This document shows positions 61,995 through 64,000 of a stretch of DNA of 64,000 nucleotides, piece by piece. The stretch's first letter is position 1. Every line of letters starts with the position of its first letter. The DNA is taken from NCBI GenBank assembly GCA_959347315.1, contig OY365817.1:29294536-29358535 (forward strand). The letters are read 5' to 3'. Below the pieces are notes generated by a model that had not been told where the DNA came from, did no database searches, and saw nothing but the letters and a program-made list of their open reading frames with translations. Source of the DNA: Bimastos eiseni (lineage: Eukaryota; Annelida; Clitellata; Crassiclitellata; Lumbricidae). Position numbers and translations under genes: made by a program.

Positions 61995-63999
61995 TCAGTG
62001 TTTGATGATGACAAGTGGGCTTCCAAGAGTGACCTCTTGTCCGTATTCGTTGTGGAAGAGAGCATTCTTCTGATAGTAGAGGATGATGTTGTTGACCGTC
62101 TTGAAGTCGTGCTTTCCAATGTTGTACTTCTTGTCGGCTGTTACTTCGATCGGAAAATGATGGATCCGATCATCGTATTTGATCGACAGTGCGTAGTGGC
62201 CCTGTGAAACAATTAATTACTCATTAATTAACGTCCATTTCTTACAACTGAAAGCATTAAAACTGCTTGAATACATTTGGTTCATAGAGCCTACTTGATA
62301 ACTACATCACAGACCCTTCATTCATATACAGCACAAACTGTTCTCAACCAAGGCTCTCAACTGTAAAACCATGCTCTCAGAAACCATGCTCTCAACTGTA
62401 AAACCATGCTCTCAGCTGTAAAACCATGCTCCCACTGATCCTCGTTTTCTGTTGAGGTCCATTGTCATATGCGTAGAGAGAGAGACAGATAGACAGAGAA
62501 CTAACCGATGAGTCGCTTTCTCTGACGACGAAGTGTTGCTGTTTTCCGTGTTCCATGAGAAGAGTCTCACACTCCGCTCGACTGAGTTTCCCAACGAACC
62601 ACGGAGAATTACCTCTCGTTATGAGACTGGCACAATCACCACTCTACAATATTAACAGAACAATCACCACTCTACAATGTCAACAGAACAATCAACACTC
62701 TACAATGTCAACAGAACAATCAACACTCTACAATGTCAACAGAACAATCACCACTCCACAATGTCATCAGAACAATCACCACTCTACAATGTCAACAGAA
62801 CAATCAACACATAACCATAACAGTTAAAAGAAATAATAATATTAATAAATGTTGGAGATTTTGGTGTGGGTTATTATTTACCCTAACCTAAATCCTAACC
62901 CAACCAAGAGACACCATTTTATCATTGAGGTCTCACCCCTCTTCCTCCTCCTCCTCCTTCTTCTCCTCCTTCCTTTGCTTCTCCTCTCTGTTTCATCCCA
63001 TCTGCTCAGGAATTGCTTTCAAGAATAATATTATATTAGTAAATATAAAGCAGAAAGCAGAATCTAACATAATAATATTTCACCCATGTTGTGCAAGAAA
63101 TATAATAATAATGAATTATGATGTTTCAACATTCCCTGATTGAATTGTTGGGGTTTGGGAGGGTTCAAACCCATTCACTTTTCAACCCATCCAATAAATT
63201 CCCCCAAACTCTCTCTTGGGGCTAAGTTGAAGCCAAAGCTTTCAGTGATTCGATGTATTTTCATTCATACTACTCAAATGTCTGTTCAATCACAATTTTT
63301 CCAGGACCTTTAAATCTTCTGAAAATAGAGCTCAGGAATTTCCCAACTTTTATTTCTCTGTTGCTTAATACTTGTTCACACAGTTAAGGATCGAGTACAC
63401 ACTACGTACATCCAACACCAGTAAGAAATTCTGATAATGACATCGATGGACAATTATGTAAGAATTTTTCAACTCTCTATCCAGTCAAAATTTGACAATT
63501 GGAACTCTTCTATGACCTTAAAACAATGATGATGATGATGATGATGATGATGCTGATGACGATGACGACGGACGACAACGACGACGATGATGACGACGAT
63601 GATGATGAAAATGGGGAAAGTTATTCGGTGAGCTGAAAAGACAATGAGAAAAACCGATCGATTTGAGGCATTTCCATAGCAACCAACCATTAAATTTTTT
63701 AATGGTTGGTTGCTATGGAGACTGACAAATGACTGGTTGCTATGAAGATTGACAAATAACTGGTTGCTATGGAGACTGACAAATGACTGGTTGCTATGGA
63801 TACTGACGTTGAGCATCCTCCAGTAGGCAGCTGGAACCCATCCATGAGCCGTTCCAAGTCGAATGCACCACCAGTCGGAGTCACTCTGGAGCAGAAGGGT
63901 TGCCAGGGTTCCTCGCCTGAAGGAAAGGATGTTGTCTGAGCTGTTCTCATAGTCTCCGATCGCCACCACCTGAATCTCACCACCAGACTCACCACTCAT
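61995..63999 (-). CDS. Small SH3-SH2 adaptor protein, possibly 5'-incomplete
   Basis: Coding exons 63999-63808, 62643-62506 and 62201-61995 join in phase 0 to give 178 aa. Residues about 8-62 are an SH3 domain (GDYENSSDNILSFRRG, WWCIRLG, HGWVPAAYW). Residues 78-165 are an SH2 domain: PWFVGKLSRAECETLL, Arg105 in FVVRESDSS as the phosphotyrosine-binding Arg, HYALSIKYDDRIHHF, and an LYYQKN helix end. The protein stops right after the SH2 domain with LVIIKH. Predicted role: a cytoplasmic bridge between phosphotyrosine and proline-rich partners. The SH2 resembles Vav and Nck types, but I cannot assign a subfamily. The ATG at 63,999 is one base from the window edge and the frame may continue upstream, so this may be the C-terminal end of a larger protein. 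No kinase domain follows. Confidence 0.8.
62625..62818. repeat. 28-bp array copying the SH2 exon acceptor
   Basis: Six to seven units of caatcaccactctacaatg plus tcaacagaa. On the minus strand each reads TTGACATTGTAG followed by AGTGGTGATTG. The unit at 62,643 is the real acceptor, where SGDC is encoded by AGTGGTGATTGT. Confidence 0.92.
63515..63612. repeat. GATGAT/GACGAC repeat
   Basis: About 30 gat and gac triplets in the intron of the SH3-SH2 gene. Confidence 0.9.
63673..63719. repeat. Perfect 22-bp inverted repeat
   Basis: The left arm tccatagcaaccaaccatta (extended by two bases, 63,673-63,694) is the exact reverse complement of 63,698-63,719, with a 3-base loop. Confidence 0.95.
63700..63808. 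repeat. 37-bp array at the SH3 exon donor
   Basis: Four units of ggttgctatggagactgac plus aaatgact. On the minus strand each begins GTCAGT-TCCATAGCAACC, the same as the first intron bases after the donor at 63,808. Confidence 0.88.
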
Positions 64000-64000
64000 A

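Overview
This is a window of animal nuclear DNA. It is AT-rich, full of introns with GT-AG borders, and crowded with microsatellites, minisatellites and decayed retroelements. Four protein-coding genes were identified by translating exons and checking that intron phases chain together. No bacterial or viral genes were seen. Gene content and the four-domain carboxypeptidase D suggest an invertebrate, perhaps a mollusc or other lophotrochozoan; the sequence alone does not fix the species.

Layout. 1-10,238 has no gene I can support; it holds long pyrimidine and simple-repeat tracts, a LINE remnant and a hairpin-forming minisatellite. 10,239-23,058 (minus) is a Tousled-like kinase gene of 20 coding exons (776 aa). 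26,009-38,529 (minus) is cullin-2 in 20 coding exons (about 745 aa). 38,530-41,242 is the head-to-head intergenic region between CUL2 and the next gene; it contains a LINE reverse-transcriptase relic and a foldback element. 41,243-58,370 (plus) is carboxypeptidase D in 28 coding exons (1,782 aa): signal peptide, four metallocarboxypeptidase plus transthyretin-like units, one membrane helix and an acidic tail. It is interrupted by a 200-N assembly gap inside an intron. 58,371-61,994 contains a 1.5-kb purine-rich satellite. 61,995 to the right edge (minus) is a small SH3-SH2 adaptor gene that may continue beyond the window.

The genes do not form a pathway: TLK is a nuclear kinase for histone chaperones, CUL2 a ubiquitin-ligase scaffold, CPD a secretory-pathway exopeptidase and the last a phosphotyrosine adaptor.

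The most unusual feature is structural. In all four genes several introns begin or end with tandem arrays whose repeat unit copies the splice junction itself, so real splice sites sit beside several near-identical decoys. The best cases are at 29,205, 34,500, 19,748, 17,107 and 48,743 (donors) and 62,643 (acceptor). Other points of interest are the four-domain CPD with only one fully intact active site, two probable GC-AG introns in it, and an intronic 27-bp repeat that is open on both strands.

Exon coordinates were worked out by hand and could be off by a base in places.
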